DNA of 64,000 nucleotides, taken from contig NZ_JABWCS010000219.1 of the NCBI RefSeq assembly GCF_013359945.1, positions 124,001 through 188,000 on the forward strand. The letters are read 5' to 3'. This document shows, piece after piece, positions 9,140 through 17,961 of the stretch. The stretch comes from Paenibacillus agri. Its GTDB lineage: Bacteria; Bacillota; Bacilli; Paenibacillales; Paenibacillaceae. Under the pieces are notes generated by a model that was not told the DNA's origin, searched no databases, and saw nothing but the letters and a program-made list of their open reading frames with translations. Position 1 is the first letter of the stretch. Each line of letters starts with the position of its first letter. The position numbers were made by a program, and so were the translations under genes.

Positions 9140-9832
9140 ATGCAAGCAAGTATTCAGCCGATATTTACTTGGAGTCAAGAACATATTTTTGCAGGTGGGA
9201 CCCGTAATATTGTTTTGCTGGTGGAATGGAGAGGTATTGTAAAAGAAGATCAACTTCGTAAACGAAGCCATAAAATAGCCGCACGTGACATCGAACTGCG
9301 AATATGGCTTGAACCCCACCTGAACCTCACCGCATGCCATGGCTGCAGGGCAGAAGCAGGAGAAGGACGTTCACTGCTGCTAAACCTGGGAAATATTCTT
9401 TGCGGACAGCACAAGTATCTGGCTCTGGAATTTTCAACCAGCCCTATGCCTGCCGGTAAGCATGATGCTTTATGGGTGCAGTGGCTTTACAAACAGCCGC
9501 CAGGAGGACGAATACGCGAACTGCCCTTGCAGAAATTAAGCCTGGAATATAGTCGTCATACAGCTGTTGCCAGAGACACCGTCTGCTTTCATGTAGAGAA
9601 GCATCTGGAATTGTTGAAAATCCCCAACATGCTTGAAGAAATCGCGCTTCTAAAGGACAAGGGACAGTACATCGAGGCTGCAGAGCACCTTCGCCGTCAT
9701 GCCGATAATTTGCTGCTGTTGGCCGCAAGATCCGGTGATTTGTCTCTGCTCAGGGAAGCGGAAGCGTTGTACAAACAGAGTGACAGAGAGCTGCAGACGC
9801 AGGGGGAAAATGCCGGAACAGAACATAGATGA
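9140..9832 (+). CDS. Uncharacterised protein resembling the flanks of vWA proteins without the vWA domain
   Basis: ATG 9140 is chosen because AAGAGGTGG precedes it. The N-terminus (WSQEHIFAGGTRNIVLLVEW) is like the segment that precedes the vWA domain in many Bacillales vWA proteins. The part after about residue 50 (ELRIWLEPHLNL, LLLNLGNILCGQHKYLALEF) is like the beta-sandwich that follows it. The MIDAS-bearing domain (DxSxS) expected in between is absent. The C-terminal 70 residues are helical and charged. This is a pattern judgement from memory of the family; function is unknown. The stop is followed by an AT-rich gap before the WYL regulator. Confidence 0.6.
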   Translation: MQASIQPIFTWSQEHIFAGGTRNIVLLVEWRGIVKEDQLRKRSHKIAARDIELRIWLEPHLNLTACHGCRAEAGEGRSLLLNLGNILCGQHKYLALEFSTSPMPAGKHDALWVQWLYKQPPGGRIRELPLQKLSLEYSRHTAVARDTVCFHVEKHLELLKIPNMLEEIALLKDKGQYIEAAEHLRRHADNLLLLAARSGDLSLLREAEALYKQSDRELQTQGENAGTEHR

Positions 9833-9921
9833 TGCATATATACGCAAAATGATCTATACATAAATAGTTTTACTTATTAAGTTTTCACGAACGGAAAACC
9901 GGGAATGTGATATATAATTGC

Positions 9922-10030
9922 GGTAAAATAGTAAAATAGTTCTATTATATTTTCCTAATCTCGGTTATTACTTCCTTGGTTTTTAGATATATACGACTAA
10001 TTAATTCAAAAATAATGGGTCTATTTTACC
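9922..10030. promoter_or_regulatory. Spaced inverted repeat GGTAAAATAG / CTATTTTACC before the WYL regulator
   Basis: GGTAAAATAG at 9922-9931, followed at once by a second GTAAAATAG (9931-9939), has a perfect 10-bp inverted match CTATTTTACC at 10021-10030, directly before the ribosome site of the regulator gene. The roughly 90 bp between is very AT-rich. A candidate autoregulatory operator; not tested. Confidence 0.4.
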
Positions 10031-10051
10031 ATGAATCAAGGAGAACTGAAT

Positions 10052-11017
10052 ATGACAGACCGATTAATCCGGCTGATGCGCATTATTACGCTGGTTCAGG
10101 CCAAACCGGGCATTCTGGCCCGGGAGCTAGCCGAACGATGCGGCAACAGTGAAAGGACGATTTACCGGGATATGGATGCCCTCAGTGCCATGCATATTCC
10201 GATCACTCATTTGGGTCATGGGAAAGGATATGCCTTTATCGGTAATTTTGCGCTGTACCCCTTGGACTGGTCAGACGAAGAAGCGATGGCATTTGCCCAG
10301 CTTCGCAACCTTATGGATGACATTAAACCGCTATTACCTTCGGGCTTTGAGAGTGCCTATGAGAAAGTGATGGCGGCTGAATATAAGCATAGAGCTGAAA
10401 AAGAAGAGAAGATGGAGATCGTGGGAAGAGAGGTGGGGAACACTTGGATGGAAAGGAGCGGCTTGCAGCCAGAGCAGCCTGCTTTTTTGATCGAGCTGTT
10501 CGTCGCCATGCTGAAGCAGAAAAGCATCCAGGCCGATTATAGCGAGAATGCGCACGAAGAAAAGGGGATCGCTATTGATCCCTATTATATTATATTGCTG
10601 GAAAATCGATTTTACTTAATTGGTTATTGTCAGCAATTTGGGGTCATGCGTACCTTTCATACGAACGGTCTCTCTAATGTGAAACCCCTCAAATACGGAT
10701 TTTCCAAAGACAATTTTGATCTGCAGGCTTTTATGAAACATAAATGGGCCCTGGACAAGGATAGCCTGCAGGTGGAATTTAAAATTAAATTTTCTGAATG
10801 GTCCATGGAGCGGATTAGGGAAGAGGGGTTGCTGGTAAAGCCCGCCAAGGTAGATCGAGACAACCGCTGTTATCATTTTAAAGTGTCGGTGGATCAGGAA
10901 TACACGTTCGTCCGCTGGATTCTCAGTTTTGAAGAGGAAGCAGAGATTGTGGAACCTTCATATTACCGTGAAGTCATGCGGCATCAATTAGAGAAAGGGC
11001 TGTCGCTGTATAAATAG
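10052..11017 (+). CDS. YafY-type HTH/WYL transcriptional regulator
   Basis: ATG 10052 follows AAGGAGAA with good spacing; the upstream ATG 10031 has none. The 321-residue protein has an N-terminal HTH_11/DeoR-like helix-turn-helix (about 5-58, ARELAERCGNSERTIYRDMDAL), a WYL domain in the middle (YIILLENRFYLIGYCQQFG, about 175-195) and a WCX C-terminal extension. WYL domains sense small ligands or nucleic acids. It lies 250 bp upstream of the peptide importer operon on the same strand and could regulate it, but no shared operator was found. Confidence 0.88.
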   Translation: MTDRLIRLMRIITLVQAKPGILARELAERCGNSERTIYRDMDALSAMHIPITHLGHGKGYAFIGNFALYPLDWSDEEAMAFAQLRNLMDDIKPLLPSGFESAYEKVMAAEYKHRAEKEEKMEIVGREVGNTWMERSGLQPEQPAFLIELFVAMLKQKSIQADYSENAHEEKGIAIDPYYIILLENRFYLIGYCQQFGVMRTFHTNGLSNVKPLKYGFSKDNFDLQAFMKHKWALDKDSLQVEFKIKFSEWSMERIREEGLLVKPAKVDRDNRCYHFKVSVDQEYTFVRWILSFEEEAEIVEPSYYREVMRHQLEKGLSLYK

Positions 11018-11266
11018 CGCAGTCTTTTTTTTGCATAAGATCTATTCTGACTAACCTTATAGGGTAATTTTATATAACAAATTTTTCTTGTATACCTTGG
11101 GTTTATATAGTAATGTTATACATTAATTAGATATAATTACTTCATAAGACCTTATTCTTCCACGAAATGTTAACTTCAGGTTACTTAAACTTCCCGATTC
11201 TCTTTTATTTTGTTCACCCTTATTTGACCTTTGTTCAATTTTTAAACAGAAGAGAGGTATCATTCT
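11018..11266. other. AT-rich upstream region of the peptide importer operon
   Basis: These 249 bp have no credible ORF and are strongly T-rich on the plus strand. I see no convincing consensus promoter or named operator. Confidence 0.5.
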
Positions 11267-12256
11267 TTGTCTGAACCCATTTTAAAAATTGAGAATTTGC
11301 ATACCCATTTTTTTACGGATCGCGGAGAAATTCCGGCTGTTGATGGCGTTGATCTTTACATTAATCCTGGCGAGGTGCTGGGTGTAGTTGGAGAATCAGG
11401 CTGTGGCAAAAGTGTAACCTCGCTGTCCGTGTTGAGGCTGGTTCCCAGTCCCCCTGGCCGGATTATAGAAGGCCGGATCTTTCTGAAAGGCCAGGATCTT
11501 GTAACGCTCAAGGAAAAGGAGATGCGCAAGATTCGCGGAGATGCGGTTTCGATGATTTTTCAGGAGCCGATGACCTCGCTTAATCCACTATTTACTGTCG
11601 GGCAGCAAATCATTGAGATTGTACGTCTGCACCGGGGGATGTCGAAAAGACAAGCGCGGGATCACGCCGTTGATATGCTGCGCAATGTTGGCATTCCAAG
11701 ACCAGAGTCCATTATTGACGAATATCCCCATCAACTGTCGGGCGGTATGCGCCAAAGAGTGATGATCGCAATGTCAATCTCCTGCAATCCGGAGCTGCTG
11801 ATTGCCGACGAACCAACCACTGCACTTGATGTGACAATCCAAGCCCAGATCCTGGACTTGATTCGCAGGCTGAATGAAGAGCAGGGAACGGCTGTCATGA
11901 TGATCACCCATGATTTGGGTGTAGTTGCGGAGATGTGCCATCGTGTGGCCGTTATGTATGCAGGCAAAGTAGTGGAGGAGGGCAGTGTGCATGATATTTT
12001 TAAACGCCCGTTGCATCCTTATACACGTGGCTTGATTCAATCCGTACCGAGAATGGACGAGACCCGCGAGCGCCTATACTCCATTCCGGGCAATGTGCCT
12101 GTACTCAGTACAGAGATGCAGGGCTGCCGGTTCGCACCGCGATGCCCGGAGGCCATGGAGATATGTCACCAGTCGCTTCCGCAGCTCACTCAGCAGGAAG
12201 AACAGCACAGCTGCCGCTGTTGGCTGCATGAAAGAAGTCAGGAGGATGCGGTATGA
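11267..12256 (+). CDS. oppD: Oligopeptide/dipeptide ABC importer, ATP-binding subunit (OppD/DppD)
   Basis: A TTG start at 11267 is preceded by AGAGAGGT. The 329-residue ATPase has Walker A GESGCGKS, the signature LSGGMRQRV, Walker B LLIADEPTTALD and the C-terminal oligo/dipeptide extension with clustered Cys (CRFAPRCPEAMEIC). It forms the ATPase heterodimer with the next gene, whose start overlaps its stop by 4 bp (ATGA). First gene of a D-F-A-B-C operon. Peptide versus nickel or other substrate cannot be decided from the ATPases. Confidence 0.93.
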   Translation: MSEPILKIENLHTHFFTDRGEIPAVDGVDLYINPGEVLGVVGESGCGKSVTSLSVLRLVPSPPGRIIEGRIFLKGQDLVTLKEKEMRKIRGDAVSMIFQEPMTSLNPLFTVGQQIIEIVRLHRGMSKRQARDHAVDMLRNVGIPRPESIIDEYPHQLSGGMRQRVMIAMSISCNPELLIADEPTTALDVTIQAQILDLIRRLNEEQGTAVMMITHDLGVVAEMCHRVAVMYAGKVVEEGSVHDIFKRPLHPYTRGLIQSVPRMDETRERLYSIPGNVPVLSTEMQGCRFAPRCPEAMEICHQSLPQLTQQEEQHSCRCWLHERSQEDAV

Positions 12257-13245
12257 GCGGAAATCTGCTGGAAGTCAAAGGACTGAAGAAATACTATCCG
12301 GTGCAAAAAGGATTTCTAAATTCTACAGCGGGGTACGTGAAGGCGGTCGATGATATTTCCTTCTCCATCCGCAGAGGAGAGACTTTCGGACTCGTAGGAG
12401 AAAGCGGCTGCGGCAAATCGACCGCAGGCCGGTCGCTGCTGCGGCTCATGGAGCCGACGGCGGGGGAGATTCTTTTTGAAGGCCGGGACATTACAAAGCT
12501 CTCTGCTGGAGAACTGCGCAAGCAGCGCCGCGAGATGCAGATGGTGTTCCAAGACCCGTTCTCCTCACTTGATCCCCGGCACACCGTAGAGCGGATTCTA
12601 GAGGAGCCCATGATTGTGCACCGTACCGGCAATGCCAGGGAACGCCGTGCCGCCGTGGACAAGCTCGCTGATGTGGTGGGACTGGCGAAAAGTCAATTGC
12701 AACGGTATCCGCATCAGTTCTCTGGCGGGCAACGACAGCGGATTGGTATTGCCCGGGCGCTTGCGCTTCAGCCCAAGCTGATTGTGGCCGATGAGCCGGT
12801 CTCTGCGCTGGATGTATCCATACAGTCTCAGGTCATTAATCTCATGCAGGATTTACAACATGAATTTGGATTGACATATCTTTTTATTGCCCATGACCTT
12901 AGTGTCGTCAAGCATATCTGCGACCGGGTTGCCGTTATGTATCTGGGTAGAATCATTGAAATCACGGACAAACACTCGTTATACGCCCACCCTCAGCACC
13001 CCTACACCAAGGCTTTGTTATCTGCTGTTCCCGAACCTGATCCTGATATCCGCAAGCAGCGAATCATTCTCCAGGGGGAGGTGCCAAGCCCGGCTAATGC
13101 GCCGGTTGGCTGCTCTTTTCATACCCGTTGTCCACAGGCGATGGAGGTATGCCGCAAGGAAAGACCACCGCTGCTGGAGACGGACTCTGCCCATTTCACC
13201 GCTTGTCACTTGTATGACGGAACAATCCACTCACAGCTCGCTTAA
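12253..13245 (+). CDS. oppF: Oligopeptide/dipeptide ABC importer, ATP-binding subunit (OppF/DppF)
   Basis: The start overlaps the oppD stop as ATGA. The 330-residue ATPase has Walker A GESGCGKST, the signature FSGGQRQRIG, Walker B LIVADEPVSALD, the H-loop AHDLSVV and a C-terminal oligo_HPY extension (CSFHTRCPQAMEVC). It pairs with OppD at the cytoplasmic face of the permease. Confidence 0.93.
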   Translation: MSGNLLEVKGLKKYYPVQKGFLNSTAGYVKAVDDISFSIRRGETFGLVGESGCGKSTAGRSLLRLMEPTAGEILFEGRDITKLSAGELRKQRREMQMVFQDPFSSLDPRHTVERILEEPMIVHRTGNARERRAAVDKLADVVGLAKSQLQRYPHQFSGGQRQRIGIARALALQPKLIVADEPVSALDVSIQSQVINLMQDLQHEFGLTYLFIAHDLSVVKHICDRVAVMYLGRIIEITDKHSLYAHPQHPYTKALLSAVPEPDPDIRKQRIILQGEVPSPANAPVGCSFHTRCPQAMEVCRKERPPLLETDSAHFTACHLYDGTIHSQLA

Positions 13246-13349
13246 TCCGACAGCTTAGAAAGCATAGATACCGGTTTATGGCTGCGCTTTGGCACAGCTC
13301 TATATAAACACTTTAATACTTTCAATAGCAGAAGGGAGTTTTCGATGAG

Positions 13350-15017
13350 ATGAAGAAATGGGGTAGTCTTGTACTGGTTTTAACGCTTAGTCTGGCATTC
13401 ACGCTGAGCGGCTGCGGAGGTAGCAACAATGCGGGTAAGGACGGCAATACTGGAGGCAACGCAGCAGCAACCAATGCTCCGGTTGAGGCCACGGACAAGC
13501 CCAAAGAGGTTCAGGATACGTTAGTTCTGGGACGAGGTGGAGATTCTGCTTCGCTCGATCCGGCGATTGTCACTGATGGCGAGTCCCTGAAGATCTCCCA
13601 TCAAGTATTCGACTCTTTGCTGGAATATAAGCCGGGTACTTCCGAAGTTCAGGCTTCCCTCGCTGACAGCTGGGAAGTGACTCAGGACGGCTTGACCTAT
13701 ACATTCAAGCTGCACCCCGGGGTGAAGTTCCATGACGGCACCGATCTTAACGCCGAAGCTGTCGTGTTTAACTTCGAACGCTGGAATGATCCGAAGAGTG
13801 AATTCAAATTCGAGGGCGACTCGTTCGATTATTATGATTCTATGTTCGGTCCAGAAGGCAGCCGTGTCATTAAAGAAGTTAAGGCAGTAGATGACGGCAC
13901 GGTGCAAATTATTCTGAACCAGCCGCAGGCGCCTTTCTTGCAGAACATCGCGATGACCTCCTTTGGGATTGCCAGCCCTACAGCGATCAAGGAGAAGAAG
14001 GCGAACTTCAAGAATGAGCCGGTCGGCACGGGGCCATTTGTTTTCAAGGAATGGAAACGCAATGATTCCATCACCTTGGAGAAGAATGCCGGCTACTGGA
14101 AATCGGGACTGCCGAAGCTGAACAAAGTCATTGTGCGGTCCATACCGGACAATTCGGCCCGGTTCACGGCCTTGCAAAACGGCGAGATTGATCTGATGGA
14201 AGACTTAAGTCCAGATGATCTGTCTACGCTGGAGAGCAACAGTAATCTGCAAAAAATTGAGCGTCCGCCGTTTAATGTTTCTTATCTAGGCTTTAACTTC
14301 AAGAAGAAGCCGTTTGACAATGTAAAAGTTAGACAAGCGCTGAATCATGCGGTGAACAAACAAGCTATTATCGATGCTTTCTTCTCTGGCCAGGCCAAGC
14401 CGGCCGTGAACCCGATGCCGCCTTCACTGTGGGGCTACAATGACAGCGTGAAGGATTATGAATTTGATCTGGACAAAGCGAAGTCACTGCTTGCAGAAGC
14501 GGGGTATCCGAATGGTCTGCCTGACCCTGTAACCTTCTACGCTATGCCTGTGCCTCGTCCTTATATGCCTGATGGCAAGAAGGTAGCAGAAGCCATTCAG
14601 GCGGATTGGGAGAAGATTGGTGTGAAAACTGTGATTGAATCACCAGAATGGGCTACGTATCTGGATGATACTAAGGCGGGCGAGAAAGACGACATCTATA
14701 TGCTTGGCTGGACCGGAGACAACGGCGATCCGGATAATTTTATCTACACTCTGCTCGATAAAGACGCCATTCCAAGCAATAACCGGACCTTCTATGTCAA
14801 TGAAGAGCTGCATACCCTGCTAGTTGGCGCTCAGAAGGAAACGGATCAGGGCAAGCGCTCCGACTTATATCAGAAGGCACAGGAAATAATCAAAGCCGAT
14901 GCTCCGTGGGTTCCATTGGTGCACACGACACCGCTTCTGGCCGGCAAGGCTAATCTGAAGGGATTTGTACCGGGTCCGACAGGCACGGAATATTACAGCG
15001 AAGTGTACTTCGAATAG
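13350..15017 (+). CDS. ABC importer substrate-binding lipoprotein, family 5 (peptide/nickel class)
   Basis: The start ATG 13350 follows GAAGGGAG. A lipoprotein signal peptide ends in the lipobox LSGC (Cys about 24), followed by a Gly/Asn/Ala-rich linker and a full SBP_bac_5 domain (about 60-510) with the family stretch LADSWEVTQDGLTYTFKLHP. Its 555 residues are normal for the family. It sits between the ATPase and permease genes of one importer and captures the substrate outside the membrane. Confidence 0.93.
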   Translation: MKKWGSLVLVLTLSLAFTLSGCGGSNNAGKDGNTGGNAAATNAPVEATDKPKEVQDTLVLGRGGDSASLDPAIVTDGESLKISHQVFDSLLEYKPGTSEVQASLADSWEVTQDGLTYTFKLHPGVKFHDGTDLNAEAVVFNFERWNDPKSEFKFEGDSFDYYDSMFGPEGSRVIKEVKAVDDGTVQIILNQPQAPFLQNIAMTSFGIASPTAIKEKKANFKNEPVGTGPFVFKEWKRNDSITLEKNAGYWKSGLPKLNKVIVRSIPDNSARFTALQNGEIDLMEDLSPDDLSTLESNSNLQKIERPPFNVSYLGFNFKKKPFDNVKVRQALNHAVNKQAIIDAFFSGQAKPAVNPMPPSLWGYNDSVKDYEFDLDKAKSLLAEAGYPNGLPDPVTFYAMPVPRPYMPDGKKVAEAIQADWEKIGVKTVIESPEWATYLDDTKAGEKDDIYMLGWTGDNGDPDNFIYTLLDKDAIPSNNRTFYVNEELHTLLVGAQKETDQGKRSDLYQKAQEIIKADAPWVPLVHTTPLLAGKANLKGFVPGPTGTEYYSEVYFE

Positions 15018-15087
15018 CTGTATTAAATCTGTGCATGGTTTTAACCGTCGTTAGAGTACCATTACACCTTTGGAAGGTGAGCCGACT

Positions 15088-16092
15088 TTGAATGCCTACC
15101 TATTAAAAAGAGTCATGGTTTTAATTCCAGTATTGATTGGCATGACGATTATCGTATTCTCTATTATTCATGCTATTCCCGGTGATCCGGCCGAGACGAT
15201 TCTCGGCCAGAAGGCTACGGAACAGTCCAAGCAGGCGCTGCGTGATCAACTCGGTCTCGATAAGCCCTGGTTTCAGCAGTATTTGAATTACATGGGAGAT
15301 TTGGTGAAGGGAGATTTCGGTACCTCGATCCGCACCAAAATGCCGATTGCGAAGGAGATTCTGCCCTATCTGGCGGCAACGCTGGAATTAACGGTAGCCA
15401 GCATGCTGTTTGCTACCCTGGTGGGCGTGAATGCAGGTATCCTTAGTGCCTGGCGACAGAACTCGTGGTTTGATTACAGCGCCATGATTATTGCGCTCAT
15501 CGGGGTCTCCATGCCGATCTTCTGGCTAGGGCTCATGGAACAATTAATATTTGCCCTGAAGCTCCAATGGCTTCCCTCGATTGGGCGGATGGACCAGCGT
15601 AATCCGGTGGAGAGCATCACCAATCTCTATGTGATCGATACGATCCTGGCAGGACGCTGGGACCAGCTATGGACCGTCATCAAGCATTTGATTCTGCCTA
15701 GTATGGCACTCGGAACGATTCCGATGGCAATTATTGCCCGGATGACCCGTTCCAGCATGCTTGAGGTTATGAATTCCGATTATATCCGCACAGCCAAGGC
15801 GAAAGGCATGTCGCAGTTTCTGGTCGTGTACAAGCATGCACTGAAGAATGCGCTTATTCCTGTACTGACCGTAATCGGCTTGCAGACAGGCGCACTGCTG
15901 GGCGGTGCGGTGCTCACCGAGACCATTTTTGCCTGGCCGGGTGTAGGGCGCTACATCTTTGAAGCCATCAGTTCACGCGACTATCCTGTCATCCAGACGG
16001 GGATTCTGGTGATTGCTTTTATTTTCGTAATCATTAATCTGCTGGTCGATCTGCTATACGCCGTTATTGATCCGCGCATTAATTACAAGTGA
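15088..16092 (+). CDS. oppB: Peptide ABC importer permease (OppB/DppB)
   Basis: A TTG start at 15088 is chosen because GGAAGGTGAG lies just before it and the protein then begins NAYLLKRVM like other DppB proteins; the upstream TTG at 15070 would overlap the ribosome site. The 334-residue protein has about six membrane helices and the binding-protein-dependent transport EAA loop (about 230-255). Forms the channel with the next permease. Confidence 0.93.
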   Translation: MNAYLLKRVMVLIPVLIGMTIIVFSIIHAIPGDPAETILGQKATEQSKQALRDQLGLDKPWFQQYLNYMGDLVKGDFGTSIRTKMPIAKEILPYLAATLELTVASMLFATLVGVNAGILSAWRQNSWFDYSAMIIALIGVSMPIFWLGLMEQLIFALKLQWLPSIGRMDQRNPVESITNLYVIDTILAGRWDQLWTVIKHLILPSMALGTIPMAIIARMTRSSMLEVMNSDYIRTAKAKGMSQFLVVYKHALKNALIPVLTVIGLQTGALLGGAVLTETIFAWPGVGRYIFEAISSRDYPVIQTGILVIAFIFVIINLLVDLLYAVIDPRINYK

Positions 16093-16102
16093 GGGTGAAT
16101 CT

Positions 16103-16999
16103 ATGTCACAGCCAACAATCCATGCAACGTCTCCCAGTAATGTTCCCGCTAAGGAGGCATCCGGCCCCTGGCGCGATGCGTGGCGGGCCTTCCGTAAGAA
16201 CAAGACGGCGATGCTGGGACTGGGGATCATCCTATTCTTCGTAATGATTGCGCTCTTGGCGCCGTGGATTGCGCCCTATGACTACAAGGAGCAGGAACTG
16301 GTGAACCGTCTGAAGCCACCTTCGGCCCAACATTGGCTTGGTACCGACGATCTCGGCCGGGATCTGTTCAGCCGATTGATCTATGGAGCGCGGATTTCCT
16401 TATGGGTTGGTTTTTTTTCCGTCATCGGCTCCATGATTGCCGGAACGATCCTGGGGGTGCTCGCAGGTTTTTACGGAAAATGGATCGATATGTTGATTTC
16501 CCGTATGTTTGATATTCTGCTGGCGTTTCCGAGCATCCTGCTCGCTATTGCCATTGTGGCGATTCTGGGCCCTTCCTTGCAAAATGCGTTATATGCCATT
16601 GCCATCGTCAACATCCCAACCTATGGGAGGTTAGTGAGAGCCAAAGTGCTCAGTCTGAGAACGGAAGAGTATATCACCGCAGCTCGGGCGATAGGCATGA
16701 AGGATAGTCGCATTCTGATCACCCATATCTTGCCGAACAGTCTTACACCGATTATCGTGCAGGGTACCCTCGGTATCGCACATGCGATTATTGAAGCTGC
16801 CGCACTTGGCTTTCTGGGTCTAGGAGCCCAACCACCTGATCCGGAGTGGGGGAAGATACTATCCGACTCTCGGCAGTTTATTCAGAAAGCGCCGTGGACA
16901 GTCATCTTCCCGGGTCTGTCCATTATGCTGACCGTGCTGGGCTTCAACCTTATAGGTGACGGTCTGCGTGATGTGCTGGACCCCAGAATGAAAAAATAA
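16103..16999 (+). CDS. oppC: Peptide ABC importer permease (OppC/DppC)
   Basis: ATG 16103 follows GAGGGTGA; the in-frame start upstream overlaps oppB and lacks a site. The 298-residue protein has the OppC_N segment (WRAFRKNKTAMLGLGII), six predicted helices and the EAA loop (YITAARAIGMKDSRILITHILPN, shown here only as a location near residues 190-212). Last gene of the operon, followed by a strong terminator. Confidence 0.93.
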   Translation: MSQPTIHATSPSNVPAKEASGPWRDAWRAFRKNKTAMLGLGIILFFVMIALLAPWIAPYDYKEQELVNRLKPPSAQHWLGTDDLGRDLFSRLIYGARISLWVGFFSVIGSMIAGTILGVLAGFYGKWIDMLISRMFDILLAFPSILLAIAIVAILGPSLQNALYAIAIVNIPTYGRLVRAKVLSLRTEEYITAARAIGMKDSRILITHILPNSLTPIIVQGTLGIAHAIIEAAALGFLGLGAQPPDPEWGKILSDSRQFIQKAPWTVIFPGLSIMLTVLGFNLIGDGLRDVLDPRMKK

Positions 17000-17010
17000 A
17001 CTATGAAGCA

Positions 17011-17048
17011 AGCCCTTTCGGTGCGCATTACCGAAAGGGCTATTTTAT
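17011..17048 (+). terminator. Terminator of the peptide importer operon
   Basis: AGCCCTTTCGGT and ACCGAAAGGGCT form a perfect 12-bp stem around a 7-nt loop, followed by ATTTTAT. It lies 11 bp after the oppC stop. Confidence 0.9.
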
Positions 17049-17093
17049 ACTTCAAATTGAGCTTCCTATATAGTAGAAGATTTTTATTATCTA

Positions 17094-17861
17094 TCAGGGG
17101 TTTCGTCCGACCTGCTGCTTGCCTGCCCGCTGTGTGTCGGAGAGCTTGATTAATTCGGAGACGGTGACGAACCGGTACCCCTGCTTTTCCAACTCTGGCA
17201 GAATGATCTTCAGCGCCTGTCTTGTCTGCGATTTTCCATGTACGTGGTCGTGAAAAAGCACAATATCGCCGTTGTGGGCATTCCGAATCACCTTGTTCGA
17301 GATGGCATAGACCCCCGGTCTGTTCCAGTCACGGGTATCCTGATGCCAGGACCAGAGGATGGGCTTCAGCCCCATTTGATTGGACACATTAATCAGAGTC
17401 TCATCGTACATTCCTCCAGGCGGACGGAACAGGTTGCTTCGCTTGCCCGAGACCTTGATAATTTCTTTCTCCGTTAGATCCAGTTCCTCGTGCACTTGCT
17501 TTTCGGAAATAGGCCGCTTGAAATACACGTGATTATAAGTATGGTTAGCCAGTTCATGACCCTCGGCAACCACCCGCCGGGCGATATCGGGATAAGCAGC
17601 AATCCGTTTTCCAATTGCAAAAAATGTACTCTTGGCATTGTACTGCTGCAGCAAATCCAGAATTAGCTCGGTTTCCGCTGGATCCGGACCGTCATCGAAG
17701 GTGAGGGCAATCACCTTTTGACTGGTATGTACCTCCCAGATCATGTCGCCCCGTTTCTCAAAATAGTAGCGGTTCTTGACTATCGGGCTGGCCAGTGTAT
17801 ATGGCGTACAGCAGAGCAGCAGGGCTAATGCAGCCGAAATGACCCTATACGCTCTTTTCAT
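17094..17861 (-). CDS. Secreted polysaccharide deacetylase (NodB domain)
   Basis: A signal peptide (about 1-25, ending TLASP) precedes a NodB homology domain with the catalytic motifs TFDDGPD, the metal His pair in HTYNH, RPPGG and a C-terminal FHDHVHG. All catalytic residues appear present. It likely deacetylates peptidoglycan or another envelope glycan. Length (255 residues) is typical. A GGGGGG ribosome site precedes the start. It is convergent with the importer operon and lies about 100 bp downstream of the SpoVB-like gene on the same strand. Confidence 0.92.
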   Translation of the reverse strand: MKRAYRVISAALALLLCCTPYTLASPIVKNRYYFEKRGDMIWEVHTSQKVIALTFDDGPDPAETELILDLLQQYNAKSTFFAIGKRIAAYPDIARRVVAEGHELANHTYNHVYFKRPISEKQVHEELDLTEKEIIKVSGKRSNLFRPPGGMYDETLINVSNQMGLKPILWSWHQDTRDWNRPGVYAISNKVIRNAHNGDIVLFHDHVHGKSQTRQALKIILPELEKQGYRFVTVSELIKLSDTQRAGKQQVGRNP

Positions 17862-17961
17862 GGATGCCCCCCCTTTTTTTCTTAGGTTCAGTTATATAGA
17901 ATGCACCTTTGGCAGGAGGAAATATGCAGAGGGAGGGCGAGATGGGAAAAACTGTGCTGGA

